Shown here piece by piece: positions 1 to 8,266 of a stretch of DNA of 64,000 bases. Within the stretch, counting starts at the first letter, position 1. Every line of letters begins with the position of its first letter. Source of the stretch: Arthrobacter oryzae (GTDB lineage Bacteria > Actinomycetota > Actinomycetes > Actinomycetales > Micrococcaceae); NCBI RefSeq assembly GCF_030812315.1, contig NZ_JAUSSM010000002.1:496001-560000 (forward strand), given 5' to 3'. Both the position numbers and the translations under genes were made by a program. Under the pieces are notes generated by a model that was not told the origin of the DNA, made no database searches, and worked only from the letters and a program-made list of their open reading frames with translations.

Positions 1-160
1 GCGGGGTTCCATTCGACTCCAAACGCGGCCAGATGGAGTTGGCACGCTGGGTCACGCCGGCGGCCGCGCGGAGGACCCACCCGCCGGCTTCCCCCCGGTC
101 GGGCGCAGGCCAGGCGGCATCCATCAGGGCCTCCAGGGCGGGGATCGTCTGCCGTTCCAT
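1..160 (-). CDS. GNAT-family N-acetyltransferase, N-terminal fragment
   Basis: Only the first 53 codons lie in the window; the gene runs off the left edge. The start MERQTIPALEALMDAAWPAP is preceded by a clear AGGAG site. The segment GWVLRAAAGVTQRANSIWP resembles the opening of actinobacterial GCN5-related acetyltransferases, where a W-x-L-R-x-A-x-G-x-T-x-R-A-N-S block comes before the acetyl-CoA fold. The catalytic and CoA-binding part is outside the window, so the substrate cannot be inferred. The family call is moderately sure and rests on this one block. Confidence 0.55.
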   Translation of the reverse strand, partial: MERQTIPALEALMDAAWPAPDRGEAGGWVLRAAAGVTQRANSIWPRLESNGTP

Positions 161-191
161 CGGGCTCCTTTTCGCGGCTTGGGGGACAGCA

Positions 192-219
192 AAGGCTCCC
201 CGGTTTCCCGGAGAGCCTT
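192..219 (-). terminator. Hairpin terminator of aspS
   Basis: A 12-bp stem with one mismatch and a TTT loop sits 18 nt beyond the aspS stop. The left arm is AAGGCTCCCCGG and the right arm CCGGAGAGCCTT. There is no long T tract, as is common for high-GC actinobacterial terminators. Confidence 0.6.
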
Positions 220-237
220 GCTGACGATCAGGTCACT

Positions 238-2043
238 CTACTTGGCTGCGTCCTCGGCCTGTTGGGGCACAGGAACGGCTTTCTTGGCCTCGGGCTTGAA
301 GTCGACGCCGGCCTCCTTGCGCTGCTGCGCGGTGATCGGCGCCGGAGCTGCCGTCAGCGGGTCGTAACCGCCGCCGGACTTCGGGAAGGCGATGACGTCG
401 CGGATCGATTCCACGCCTGCCAGCAGTGCCACAACGCGGTCCCAGCCAAAGGCGATCCCGCCGTGCGGCGGGGCACCGAACTTGAAGCCTTCCAGGAGGA
501 AGCCGAACTTCGTCTCAGCGTCTGCCTTGTCCAGGCCCATGAGTTCGAAGACGCGTTCCTGGATATCGCGCTCATGGATACGGATCGAGCCGCCGCCGAT
601 TTCGTTGCCGTTGCAGACGATGTCGTAGGCGTAAGACAGGGCCGATTCCGGGTCCTGATCGAACGAGTCCATGTACTCAGGTTTGGGCGAGGTGAAGGCG
701 TGGTGGACGGCGGTCCACTTGCCGGCGCCGACGGCCACGTCGCCCGAGGCCACTGCTGCTGCGGCCGGCTCGAACATCGGAGCATCCACCACCCAGCAGA
801 ATGCCCAGTCGGACGGGTTGATCAGGCCGGTGCGGTGCCCGATTTCAACACGGGCGGCACCGAGGAGCGCACGGGACGGTGTCTTCTCGCCGGCTGCGAA
901 GAAGATGCAGTCCCCGGGCTTGGCGCCGACGGCGTCGGCGAGGCCGGCCCGCTCGGTGTCCGTGAGGTTCTTGGCCACGGGACCGGCCAGTTCGCCGTCC
1001 TCCTTGTAGAGCACGTAGGCGAGGCCCTTGGCGCCGCGCTGCTTGGCCCATTCCTGCCAGGCGTCCAGTGCACGGCGTGCCTGCGAGGCACCGCCGGGCA
1101 TGACCACAGCGCCGACGTACGGGGCCTTGAACACGCCGAAATTGGTGTCCTTGAAGAATTCCGTGAGTTCGGTCAGTTCCAGGCCGAAGCGGAGGTCCGG
1201 CTTGTCCGAGCCGTAGCGCGCCATGGCGTCCGCGTAGGTGATGCGCTGGATCGGCGTCGGGATCTCGACGTCGATCAGCTGCCACAGGGCTTTGACGATG
1301 CTTTCGCCGAGCGAAATGATGTCGTCCTGCTCCACGAAGCTCGCTTCGATGTCCAGCTGGGTGAATTCCGGCTGGCGGTCCGCGCGGAAGTCCTCATCGC
1401 GGTAGCAGCGGGCGATCTGGTAGTACTTCTCGAAGCCGCCCACCTGCAGGAGCTGCTTGAAGAGCTGCGGGGACTGCGGCAGGGCGTACCAGGAACCCGG
1501 CGCGAGGCGTGCGGGGACCACGAAGTCGCGGGCGCCTTCCGGCGTCGAACGCGTCAGCGTGGGGGTCTCGATCTCAACAAAGCCGTCCTGGTGGAGCAGC
1601 TCGCGTGCCACGCGGTTCGCTTCGGAGCGCAGGCGCAGGTTCCGGGCGGGGCCCGGGCGGCGCAGGTCCAGGTAGCGGTGCTTGAGTCGTGCTTCCTCGC
1701 CCACCTCGACGTGCTCGTCGATCTGGAAGGGCAGCGGATCGGAGGTGTTGAGGATGGTCACCTTCTCGGCAATGACCTCGATCTCGCCGGTGGCCAGTGC
1801 CGGGTTTTCATTGCCCTCGGGGCGCTGGGAAACCGTACCGATGATCTGGAGCACGTACTCGTTGCGGAGCCCGTGGAAGACCTCTTCTTCGCGGACCACT
1901 ACCTGGGCGACGCCTGAGGCATCGCGGAGGTCAACGAATGCCACACCACCGTGATCACGACGCCGGCCCACCCAGCCGGCCAGGGTTACGGTTTGTCCAA
2001 TGTGCTCGGAGCGAAGGGATCCGAGGTCATGTGTGCGCAGCAC
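238..2043 (-). CDS. aspS: Aspartyl-tRNA synthetase (probably nondiscriminating)
   Basis: Charges tRNA-Asp with aspartate in the cytoplasm. At 601 aa it is a normal bacterial-type enzyme. Residues about 1-105 form the anticodon-binding OB fold ([19 protein letters not shown]). Class II motif 2 is in [15 protein letters not shown], the bacterial GAD insertion lies near 290-420, and motif 3 is [14 protein letters not shown] close to the C-terminus. His31 is present, a position reported to favour nondiscriminating AspRS, which would fit actinobacteria that make Asn-tRNA through GatCAB; this is inference. It starts with GTG (MLRTHDLG), with AAAGG upstream. The start is divergent from the APC permease and the gene heads the same conserved block as hisS. 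Confidence 0.96.
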   Translation of the reverse strand: MLRTHDLGSLRSEHIGQTVTLAGWVGRRRDHGGVAFVDLRDASGVAQVVVREEEVFHGLRNEYVLQIIGTVSQRPEGNENPALATGEIEVIAEKVTILNTSDPLPFQIDEHVEVGEEARLKHRYLDLRRPGPARNLRLRSEANRVARELLHQDGFVEIETPTLTRSTPEGARDFVVPARLAPGSWYALPQSPQLFKQLLQVGGFEKYYQIARCYRDEDFRADRQPEFTQLDIEASFVEQDDIISLGESIVKALWQLIDVEIPTPIQRITYADAMARYGSDKPDLRFGLELTELTEFFKDTNFGVFKAPYVGAVVMPGGASQARRALDAWQEWAKQRGAKGLAYVLYKEDGELAGPVAKNLTDTERAGLADAVGAKPGDCIFFAAGEKTPSRALLGAARVEIGHRTGLINPSDWAFCWVVDAPMFEPAAAAVASGDVAVGAGKWTAVHHAFTSPKPEYMDSFDQDPESALSYAYDIVCNGNEIGGGSIRIHERDIQERVFELMGLDKADAETKFGFLLEGFKFGAPPHGGIAFGWDRVVALLAGVESIRDVIAFPKSGGGYDPLTAAPAPITAQQRKEAGVDFKPEAKKAVPVPQQAEDAAK

Positions 2044-2142
2044 AGCTTACCTTTCAGAAGGAAGACAGAGATGATGTTGAATGGAACCGTAACGGGAACG
2101 GCCCCGTTCGAGTTTACCCGTTGGAGAGGCTCCCCTTCCGCC

Positions 2143-3399
2143 ATGCAGACCCATCAACGGCTTCAACGCCGGCTCGGGGTGTTTGACGCCACCGCCATCG
2201 GACTCGGCTCCATGCTCGGCGCCGGCGTGTTCGTCGTCTTCTCCCCCGCCACCGCCCTGGCCGGCCGGCTGATGATTGCATCGGTCCTGATTGCCGGAGC
2301 CATTGCCTACTGCAACGCTGTGGCGTCGGCCCAGCTGGCCGCCAAATACCCGGCCAGCGGAGGGACCTATGTCTACGGCCGCAAGCAGCTCGGCGAATGG
2401 CCCGGTTTCATCGCCGGCTGGGGATTCGTCACCGGAAAGACGGCGTCGTGTGCGGCCATGGCACTGACCTTCGGCCATTATGCGGCACCGGGCTTCGCCA
2501 CCCCGCTGGCCGTCGCCGCCGTCGTGGTGCTCACGGGGGTCAACCTGATGGGCATCACGCGCACCGCCCTGTTGACCAGGATCCTGCTCGCCATAGTCCT
2601 TTGCACGCTGGTGTTTGTGGCGGCAGCGGGCATTGCCGGGCCGCATCCGGCGCCGGCCGGTCCCGTCGCAGGCCCGGGCAGCGCCTGGGGAATCCTTCCG
2701 GCTGCCGGCTTGGTGTTCTTTGCCTTCGCCGGGTACGCCCGGATCGCCACGCTGGGCGAAGAGGTCAAGGATCCCGCCCGCACCATTCCGCGGGCCATCC
2801 TGGCTGCGCTGGCCGCAGCTTTCGTGATCTATCTGGGACTCGCCGTGCTGCTGCTCTGGCACCTGTCCCCGGGGCGGCTGGCTGAATCGCTGTCACCGCT
2901 GCTCGACGCCGTCACGTCCTCCGCCCTTGGCGCGGGCGGCCCGCTGGTGCAGGCCGGGGCGGCCGCGGCCTGCCTGGGCGCCCTGCTTGCACTGATCACC
3001 GGGGTGGGCCGCACTGCGATGGCCATGGCGAGGGAGCGGGACCTGCCCACTCCTCTGGCCCGGGTGGGCGGGCAGCACACGGTCCCGTTCGTCGCGGAGC
3101 TTTCCGTGGCCGCAGCCGTGATTGCGCTGCTCCTGACGACCGACGTGCTGACCGTCGTGGGCTTCTCGAGCTTCGGCGTGCTGATCTACTATGCCGTGAC
3201 GAATGCCGCCGCCTTCACCCTTGCCGAGCGGCCGGGCAGCGCGCCCAGATGGCTGAATGCGGCCGGCTTCGTTGGTTGCCTGGTTCTTGCCGTCACGCTG
3301 CCGTTTGCTTCGGTGGCGGGCATGGCGGCCGTGCTGGCCGCAGGAATTGCCGGCCGGTACGTGGTGCTCCGGCTGCGGAAGGTGCCGCCTACGACTTGA
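2143..3399 (+). CDS. APC superfamily amino acid/polyamine permease
   Basis: Predicted inner-membrane secondary transporter of about 418 aa with around 12 hydrophobic segments. The first helix carries the APC signature ATAIGLGSMLGAGVF, followed by YPASGGTYVYGRKQLG and a GEEVKDPARTIPRAI loop, both typical of the amino acid/polyamine branch. The substrate cannot be read from sequence. The start MQTHQRLQRRLGVFDA has GGAGAGG upstream. An in-frame ATG at 2071 with AAGGAAG before it would add 24 polar residues and is the main alternative. The 3' end overlaps the convergent hisS stop by 11 nt. Confidence 0.88.
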   Translation: MQTHQRLQRRLGVFDATAIGLGSMLGAGVFVVFSPATALAGRLMIASVLIAGAIAYCNAVASAQLAAKYPASGGTYVYGRKQLGEWPGFIAGWGFVTGKTASCAAMALTFGHYAAPGFATPLAVAAVVVLTGVNLMGITRTALLTRILLAIVLCTLVFVAAAGIAGPHPAPAGPVAGPGSAWGILPAAGLVFFAFAGYARIATLGEEVKDPARTIPRAILAALAAAFVIYLGLAVLLLWHLSPGRLAESLSPLLDAVTSSALGAGGPLVQAGAAAACLGALLALITGVGRTAMAMARERDLPTPLARVGGQHTVPFVAELSVAAAVIALLLTTDVLTVVGFSSFGVLIYYAVTNAAAFTLAERPGSAPRWLNAAGFVGCLVLAVTLPFASVAGMAAVLAAGIAGRYVVLRLRKVPPTT

Positions 3400-4732
3400 G
3401 GACGCGGACGTACAGGTCCTCGTCCGACGGCGTCCACGTGGCGGGATCGGCGTCTGACTGTTCGCCCGAGCGGATGTCCTTGACCTGGTGCTTGCCGTCG
3501 TCGTCCGTGAACCAGACGAAGGGGATGCCGCGGCGGTCGGCGAACTTGATCTGCTTGCCGAATTTCTCCGCCTTGGCGGCCACCTCGGTGGAAATCCCCC
3601 TGCTGCGCAGCTGTGCGGCGACGTCCTGGGCCGCGCCCCAGCTGCCGTCGTTGTTCAAGGCGACGAGCACTGCCGTAGGCACCGAACGGGTGGCCTGCGC
3701 CAGGTCCTGGCTCAGGATCCTCGAGACGAGGCGGGTGACGCCGATGGACAGGCCGACGCCCGGGAACTTGCGGTTGCCCTTGCTGGCCAGTGCGTCGTAG
3801 CGCCCGCCGGAGCAAATGGAGCCCAGCTGTTCGTGGCCCACCAGGACGGTTTCCACGACGGTTCCGGTGTAGTAGTCCAGGCCGCGGGCGATGCTGAGGT
3901 CAGCCACTACCTTGCCCGGAGCTCGCTGCACGGCGGCTGCGATGACCTGCTCGAGCTCGTTCAGGCCTTCCTCGAGCAGCTCGTCCTTGACTCCCAGGGC
4001 GCGGACCTTGTCCACGAAGGTGGTGTCCTCGGTGCGGATGGCGGCGAGGCTCAGGGCTGCCTGGGCCTGTTCCTCGGTGGCCCCCAGTTCGGTCTTGAGC
4101 AGCTCCGCGACCTTTGCAGGGCCGATCTTCTCGAGCTTGTCGATGCTCCGCAGCACCCCGGCGGTGTCCGTCAGGCCGATCCCGCGGTAGAAGCCTTCGG
4201 CAAGTTTGCGGTTGTTGATGCGCAGGCGGAAGTCGGGAATCGGCAGGGCGCTCAGGGCCTCGGCAATCACCAGTGCAATTTCGACGTCGTAACGGAACGG
4301 CAGGTCGCCGTCGCCGACGATGTCGATGTCAGCCTGGGTGAATTCGCGGGCGCGGCCTTCTTGGGGGCGCTCACCGCGCCACACCTTCTGGATCTGGTAC
4401 CGGCGGAACGGGAACGCGAGGTAGCCGGCGTTCTCGACCACATAGCGCGCGAACGGCACCGTCAGGTCGAAGTGCAGTGCCAGGGAGTGGTGGTCGCCCT
4501 TGGCTGCCCTGGATTCCTCTTCGTCCTCCTGCAGGCGGCTGAGTCCGTACACCTCTTTGTCGATCTCACCCTTGCGGAGCAGCTGGCCCACGGTTTCCAC
4601 TGCGCGGGTTTCGATCGAGGAGAAGCCGTGCAGCTCGAAGACACGCCGCAGGGTGTCCAGCACATGCAGCTCCACCAGCCGCTCCTCGGGAAGCCACTCG
4701 GGGAATCCGGACAGGGAGGCGGTGCGTGCCAT
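3389..4732 (-). CDS. hisS: Histidyl-tRNA synthetase
   Basis: Charges tRNA-His with histidine. The 447-aa protein has the class II core: motif 2 around KVWRGERPQEGRAREFTQ, the HisRS-specific block ARGLDYYTGTVVE, motif 3 GVGLSIGVTRL, and a C-terminal anticodon-binding domain from about residue 350. The chosen start MARTASLSGFPEWLPEERL follows GAGGAGAAA at ideal spacing; in-frame sequence upstream is untypical. In this lineage it neighbours aspS, and here the APC permease lies between the two. Confidence 0.95.
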   Translation of the reverse strand: MARTASLSGFPEWLPEERLVELHVLDTLRRVFELHGFSSIETRAVETVGQLLRKGEIDKEVYGLSRLQEDEEESRAAKGDHHSLALHFDLTVPFARYVVENAGYLAFPFRRYQIQKVWRGERPQEGRAREFTQADIDIVGDGDLPFRYDVEIALVIAEALSALPIPDFRLRINNRKLAEGFYRGIGLTDTAGVLRSIDKLEKIGPAKVAELLKTELGATEEQAQAALSLAAIRTEDTTFVDKVRALGVKDELLEEGLNELEQVIAAAVQRAPGKVVADLSIARGLDYYTGTVVETVLVGHEQLGSICSGGRYDALASKGNRKFPGVGLSIGVTRLVSRILSQDLAQATRSVPTAVLVALNNDGSWGAAQDVAAQLRSRGISTEVAAKAEKFGKQIKFADRRGIPFVWFTDDDGKHQVKDIRSGEQSDADPATWTPSDEDLYVRVLKS

Positions 4733-4988
4733 GGTGGATTTTCTCCTCAGGTAACAGAAGGCTGGAGTCCGCTGCGCGGTGATCCGACTCCGCCATGTGA
4801 TCAAAAAGCGGCGGTAAAGGCGGGAGTCCAGCCAGTCATGCATAAACTATGTGCGGCAGTCAGTTTATGCTTTCGGCGCCAGCAACTCTAATGGAGCGGG
4901 GCCCGGAGCATCGTCTGCCGCTTGCTGCCGGACACCGGACGTCGCCTTTGGCCCGTTCGGCGGGCCGGCCCGACAACCAGGAGGACTT

Positions 4989-5789
4989 TTGGCGGCCAGT
5001 TCACGGAGCGCTCGCGAAGCAAAGCGGCGCATCCTGCAAATGGAGGCGAAACGCGAGCTGCGGCGGCAGCAGGAGAAACGCCGTAAGCGCGACAATGTCC
5101 TCGCTGCAGGCGCGGGTGCCGCGGCGCTGGTGCTCGCCGTCGTCCTCCAACTCACCGTCTTTGCCAGTAACCCGACCGAGGACGAGTATGCCGCGGCGCA
5201 GGCCGGGCTGACCAGCCCGTCGGCAACCCCATCAACACCGGCCACCAACGCCGCGAACATCCCGAAACCGGAGACCGCGGCCGGCAAGGTCTTCACCGGA
5301 GAGCTCAAGCTGAACAGCGGCGCGCTGGGAGTTGAGTTGGACGGAACCAAGGCTCCCCAGGCGGCCGCAGTCTTCAAATCGCTGGCCGACGAGAATTACT
5401 ACAGCGGAATCAGCTGCCACCGGCTGACCACCGGCGAGAGCTTCGGAGTCCTGCAGTGCGGTTCCAAAACCGGCGACGGCCAGGGAGACCCTTCCTACAC
5501 CTGGGGGCCGCTGGAAAACACGCCGGCGGACAACAAGTATCCCGCCGGATCCATTGCTGTGGCGCGTACCAGCGGGAACGCCTACGGAAACGGCACCCAG
5601 TTCTTCATCGTCTATAAAGACACTGTCATCCCGGCTGACGAGGCCGGCGGGTACACGATTGTGGGCAAGGTGACGTCCGGCCTTGATGTAGTGACGAACA
5701 TCGCGGCCGGCGGTATTAAGACGGGCGGAAGCGCAACAGACGGCGCTCCTGTGGAACCAGTCACGATAGACTCGTTCTCTCTGAAGTAA
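4989..5789 (+). CDS. Membrane-anchored cyclophilin-type peptidyl-prolyl isomerase
   Basis: Predicted to catalyse prolyl cis-trans isomerisation outside the membrane. I chose a TTG start because it follows a perfect AGGAGG by 5 nt and gives MAASSRSAREAKRRILQMEA, a basic cytoplasmic N-terminus. One transmembrane helix follows at about residues 43-61, then an Ala/Thr/Pro linker and a cyclophilin domain from about residue 95 (FKSLADENYYSGISCHRL and GNGTQFFIVYKD). The domain lacks some classic human CypA active-site residues, as is usual for these actinobacterial anchored forms, so activity is likely but not certain. It probably shares a transcript with the DUF349 gene 62 nt downstream. Confidence 0.88.
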   Translation: MAASSRSAREAKRRILQMEAKRELRRQQEKRRKRDNVLAAGAGAAALVLAVVLQLTVFASNPTEDEYAAAQAGLTSPSATPSTPATNAANIPKPETAAGKVFTGELKLNSGALGVELDGTKAPQAAAVFKSLADENYYSGISCHRLTTGESFGVLQCGSKTGDGQGDPSYTWGPLENTPADNKYPAGSIAVARTSGNAYGNGTQFFIVYKDTVIPADEAGGYTIVGKVTSGLDVVTNIAAGGIKTGGSATDGAPVEPVTIDSFSLK

Positions 5790-5851
5790 CCAGCGCCCGG
5801 CCTCCACGCGGCGGGTGCAGGTATTTCCCTCCAAGCGAAAGACTTTTAGCG

Positions 5852-7531
5852 GTGACAGACAGTCAGAAATCCGACGAAACAGTAACAGCAGCTGCCGACG
5901 AGGCCGGGGCCGGGGCTCAGGTGGTTGACGACGCGCAGGCGGCTGGCAACGACGCAGCAGCCGAACCCACGGCAGAGGCACAGTCAGCCACCCAGGAAAC
6001 CTCCGAACCGGAGGCTCCCGCAGCTGAGGACGCACCTACCGAGGCACCCGTTGCCGAAGAGGCTCCCGCAACTGCCGAGGCTCCCGAAGCGGCTGAGGAG
6101 GCACCTGCAGCTGAGGAGGCACCGGCCGAAGAGGCGCCCGCCGCGGAAGAGGCCGCAGCTCCCGCGGCGCCGCGTCCCGCACCCCGCCCGGCCCCATCGC
6201 CGGCCGCGTTTGCGGCGCGGCCCAAGGCCGCTTCCTCCCCTGTGGCTCCGGCCCCTGCGCCTGTTTCCTCGGCTGCATCGCTGGCGGAAGCTGCACGCTG
6301 GGGACGGGTTGAAGGGGACGGACACGTTTTCCTGACTATCGACGGCGCCGAACACCCCGTGGGCCAGTACCCGGGCGTCAGCGACGACGAAGCACTGGGC
6401 TACTTTGCCCGGAAGTACGACGACGTGGTGGCCCAGATTGTTCTCCTGGAACAGCGCGTAAGCTCCAAGGCCCCCACCACGGACATGCAGAAAACCGTGA
6501 CGCACCTGCGCGAGCAGCTGGGCGAACGGAACATGGTGGGTGACCTCCGCGCCGCCGAGGCCCGCCTCGACACGCTGTCCACCCAGATCACGGAACTCGA
6601 AAAGGCCGAAAAGGCTGAACACGATGCCGTGCGCGCCGCCGAACTGGCAGCCCGCGAAGCAATCGTTGCGGAAGCGGAAGAAATTTCCGGCCACGATCCT
6701 GCGCAGATCCAGTGGAAGACCTCCAGCGCCCGAATGAATCAACTCTTCGAAAGCTGGAAGGCTGCGCAGAAGAACGGCGTCCGCCTGGGCCGCAGCAACG
6801 AGGACGCCCTCTGGAAGCGGTTCCGGGCAGCACGGACGGTCTTCGACCGCCACCGCCGGGCGTACTTCTCGCAGCTGGACAGCAACAATTCCGCGGCGAA
6901 GGCTGCCAAGGAAAAGCTGATCGCTGAAGCCGAGGCGCTCTCCTCCTCCACCGACTGGGGCTTCGCCGCGGGCGAATACCGCCGACTGATGGACGAATGG
7001 AAGGCCTCGCCGCGCGCCAGCCGCAAGGACGACGATGCACTGTGGGCCCGGTTCCGGGCCGCCCAGGACGTATTCTTCACCTCGCGGCAGGCAGCCAACG
7101 ACGAGATCGACCAGGAGTACGGTGCAAACCTGACCGTGAAGGAAGCCCTTCTGGTCGAGGCCAACGCCCTGCTCCCGATCAAGGACCTGGCCGCCGCCAA
7201 GAAGGCGCTCCAGTCCATCCGCGACCGCTGGGAGGAAGCCGGCAAGGTTCCCCGTGCGGACATGGGTCGGATCGAAGCCGGCCTCCGGAAAGTGGAGGAC
7301 GCCGTCCGCCACGCCGAGGATGAGAACTGGAAGCGGTCCAACCCGGAAACCAAGGCACGGACCAACAGCGCCCTTTCGCAACTCGAAGCAGCCATCGCCG
7401 GACTTAAGGAAGACCTCGCCGAGGCCGAGAAGGCCGGCGACCAGCGCAAGATTAAGGCCGCCCAGGAAGCCCTCGAGGCCCGCCAGGCATGGCTGGACCA
7501 GATCTCGCGTTCGGCCAGCGAACTGTCGTAG
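5852..7531 (+). CDS. DUF349-repeat coiled-coil protein
   Basis: Function unknown. The 559-aa protein starts with GTG. Residues about 1-150 are a disordered Ala/Glu/Pro-rich tail with repeated EEAPAAEEAPAEEAP-like units. The rest is highly helical and contains DUF349 repeats, visible as the recurring pattern LWKRFRAARTVFDRHR, LWARFRAAQDVFFTSR and IRDRWEEAGKVPRADM. These aromatic and charged helices are common in actinobacterial proteins encoded next to hisS and rel. There is no signal peptide or membrane helix, so it is cytoplasmic. A strong hairpin follows the stop. Confidence 0.85.
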   Translation: MTDSQKSDETVTAAADEAGAGAQVVDDAQAAGNDAAAEPTAEAQSATQETSEPEAPAAEDAPTEAPVAEEAPATAEAPEAAEEAPAAEEAPAEEAPAAEEAAAPAAPRPAPRPAPSPAAFAARPKAASSPVAPAPAPVSSAASLAEAARWGRVEGDGHVFLTIDGAEHPVGQYPGVSDDEALGYFARKYDDVVAQIVLLEQRVSSKAPTTDMQKTVTHLREQLGERNMVGDLRAAEARLDTLSTQITELEKAEKAEHDAVRAAELAAREAIVAEAEEISGHDPAQIQWKTSSARMNQLFESWKAAQKNGVRLGRSNEDALWKRFRAARTVFDRHRRAYFSQLDSNNSAAKAAKEKLIAEAEALSSSTDWGFAAGEYRRLMDEWKASPRASRKDDDALWARFRAAQDVFFTSRQAANDEIDQEYGANLTVKEALLVEANALLPIKDLAAAKKALQSIRDRWEEAGKVPRADMGRIEAGLRKVEDAVRHAEDENWKRSNPETKARTNSALSQLEAAIAGLKEDLAEAEKAGDQRKIKAAQEALEARQAWLDQISRSASELS

Positions 7532-7547
7532 GCGCCTAGCCCGCCAA

Positions 7548-7595
7548 GTACAGGCCCCGTCCCGGTTATCCACATACCCGGAACGGGGCCTGTAC
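7548..7595 (+). terminator. Strong hairpin after the DUF349 gene
   Basis: Perfect 13-bp arms GTACAGGCCCCGT and ACGGGGCCTGTAC enclose a further partial CCCGG/CCGG pairing. It lies 17 nt after the stop and before the next start at 7626. The T tract is weak. Confidence 0.75.
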
Positions 7596-7625
7596 GCGTT
7601 TGGGGCTGCAGGAAAAGATGGCTGA

Positions 7626-8240
7626 ATGGCTACTTCCTCCTCCGTCCCCGCAAATATCAGAAGCGCAGAGGCCGGGTCTGTTGAGCTCTATTCGCCCGGC
7701 GCGGTGTTTTCGTGGCCTGAGCTGCAGGCCATGGCCGCCGACGGTGTCCTGAGCCAGCTCTACCAACGCGGGTACATGCTGCCCGGCACGGCAACCACTC
7801 CGCAGCTGCGGGCACGCGCGGCCTCTTTCGCTGTCCCGCCGGGAATCCGGCAGCGCGTCGTGGCAGGCCGGATGACGGCGGCGTGGATCTACGGGTGCGC
7901 CGGGGAACCGGACCGGCTGGCCCTGCTTGTGGATGCCACCCGGCGTGTCTCCAGCCTGAGGTCCACCCGGGGCTGCACTCTGCATGAGGTCAGGCTCGGC
8001 CCCTTCGACGTCGTCAGCCTGGGCGGCCTGATGGTTTCCAGCCCGCTGCGCACGGCGCTGGACATTGCCCTGCATGTGGACGCGGAGCGGGCGGTGCCCG
8101 CCCTGCGCAAGATGCTGGAGCGCCCTGAGCTGGACGTCAGGCTGAGGCTGCTCACCCTCGCGGTCGAAGCCACTCCCCGGGTTCCGTACAAGAAGGCCGC
8201 CCTGGAGATACTGGCGGCCCTGCAGCCCCGGCCTGGCTAG
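7626..8240 (+). CDS. Conserved actinobacterial protein, AbiEi-antitoxin-like
   Basis: A 204-aa protein with no signal peptide. The core MTAAWIYGCAGEPDRLALLVD, then VRLGPFDVVSLGGLMVSSPLRTALDIAL, resembles the C-terminal fold that automatic annotation calls AbiEi-type antitoxin (type IV toxin-antitoxin) in actinobacteria. No AbiEii toxin gene is beside it, so a toxin-antitoxin role is not supported here. Its position between the DUF349 gene and rel is typical of the family in Micrococcaceae. It converges on rel with a 26-nt gap. Confidence 0.6.
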   Translation: MATSSSVPANIRSAEAGSVELYSPGAVFSWPELQAMAADGVLSQLYQRGYMLPGTATTPQLRARAASFAVPPGIRQRVVAGRMTAAWIYGCAGEPDRLALLVDATRRVSSLRSTRGCTLHEVRLGPFDVVSLGGLMVSSPLRTALDIALHVDAERAVPALRKMLERPELDVRLRLLTLAVEATPRVPYKKAALEILAALQPRPG

Positions 8241-8266
8241 CAGCCCGGAAGCTATCAGACCGGCGG

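Noticed and set aside
262..1917. A 550-codon open frame antisense to aspS
   Set aside because: It mirrors the high-GC codon pattern of aspS, whose class II motifs are complete. The antisense protein has no recognisable domain.
2071..2142. Longer N-terminus for the APC permease from ATG 2071
   Set aside because: The added 24 residues are polar and atypical, while the inner start gives the normal family N-terminus. Not excluded completely because a ribosome-like AAGGAAG lies before it.
4733..4988. T-box or other leader between hisS and the cyclophilin gene
   Set aside because: The short inverted GGAGTCC-like stretches do not form a T-box pattern, and actinobacterial T-boxes are mostly on ileS.
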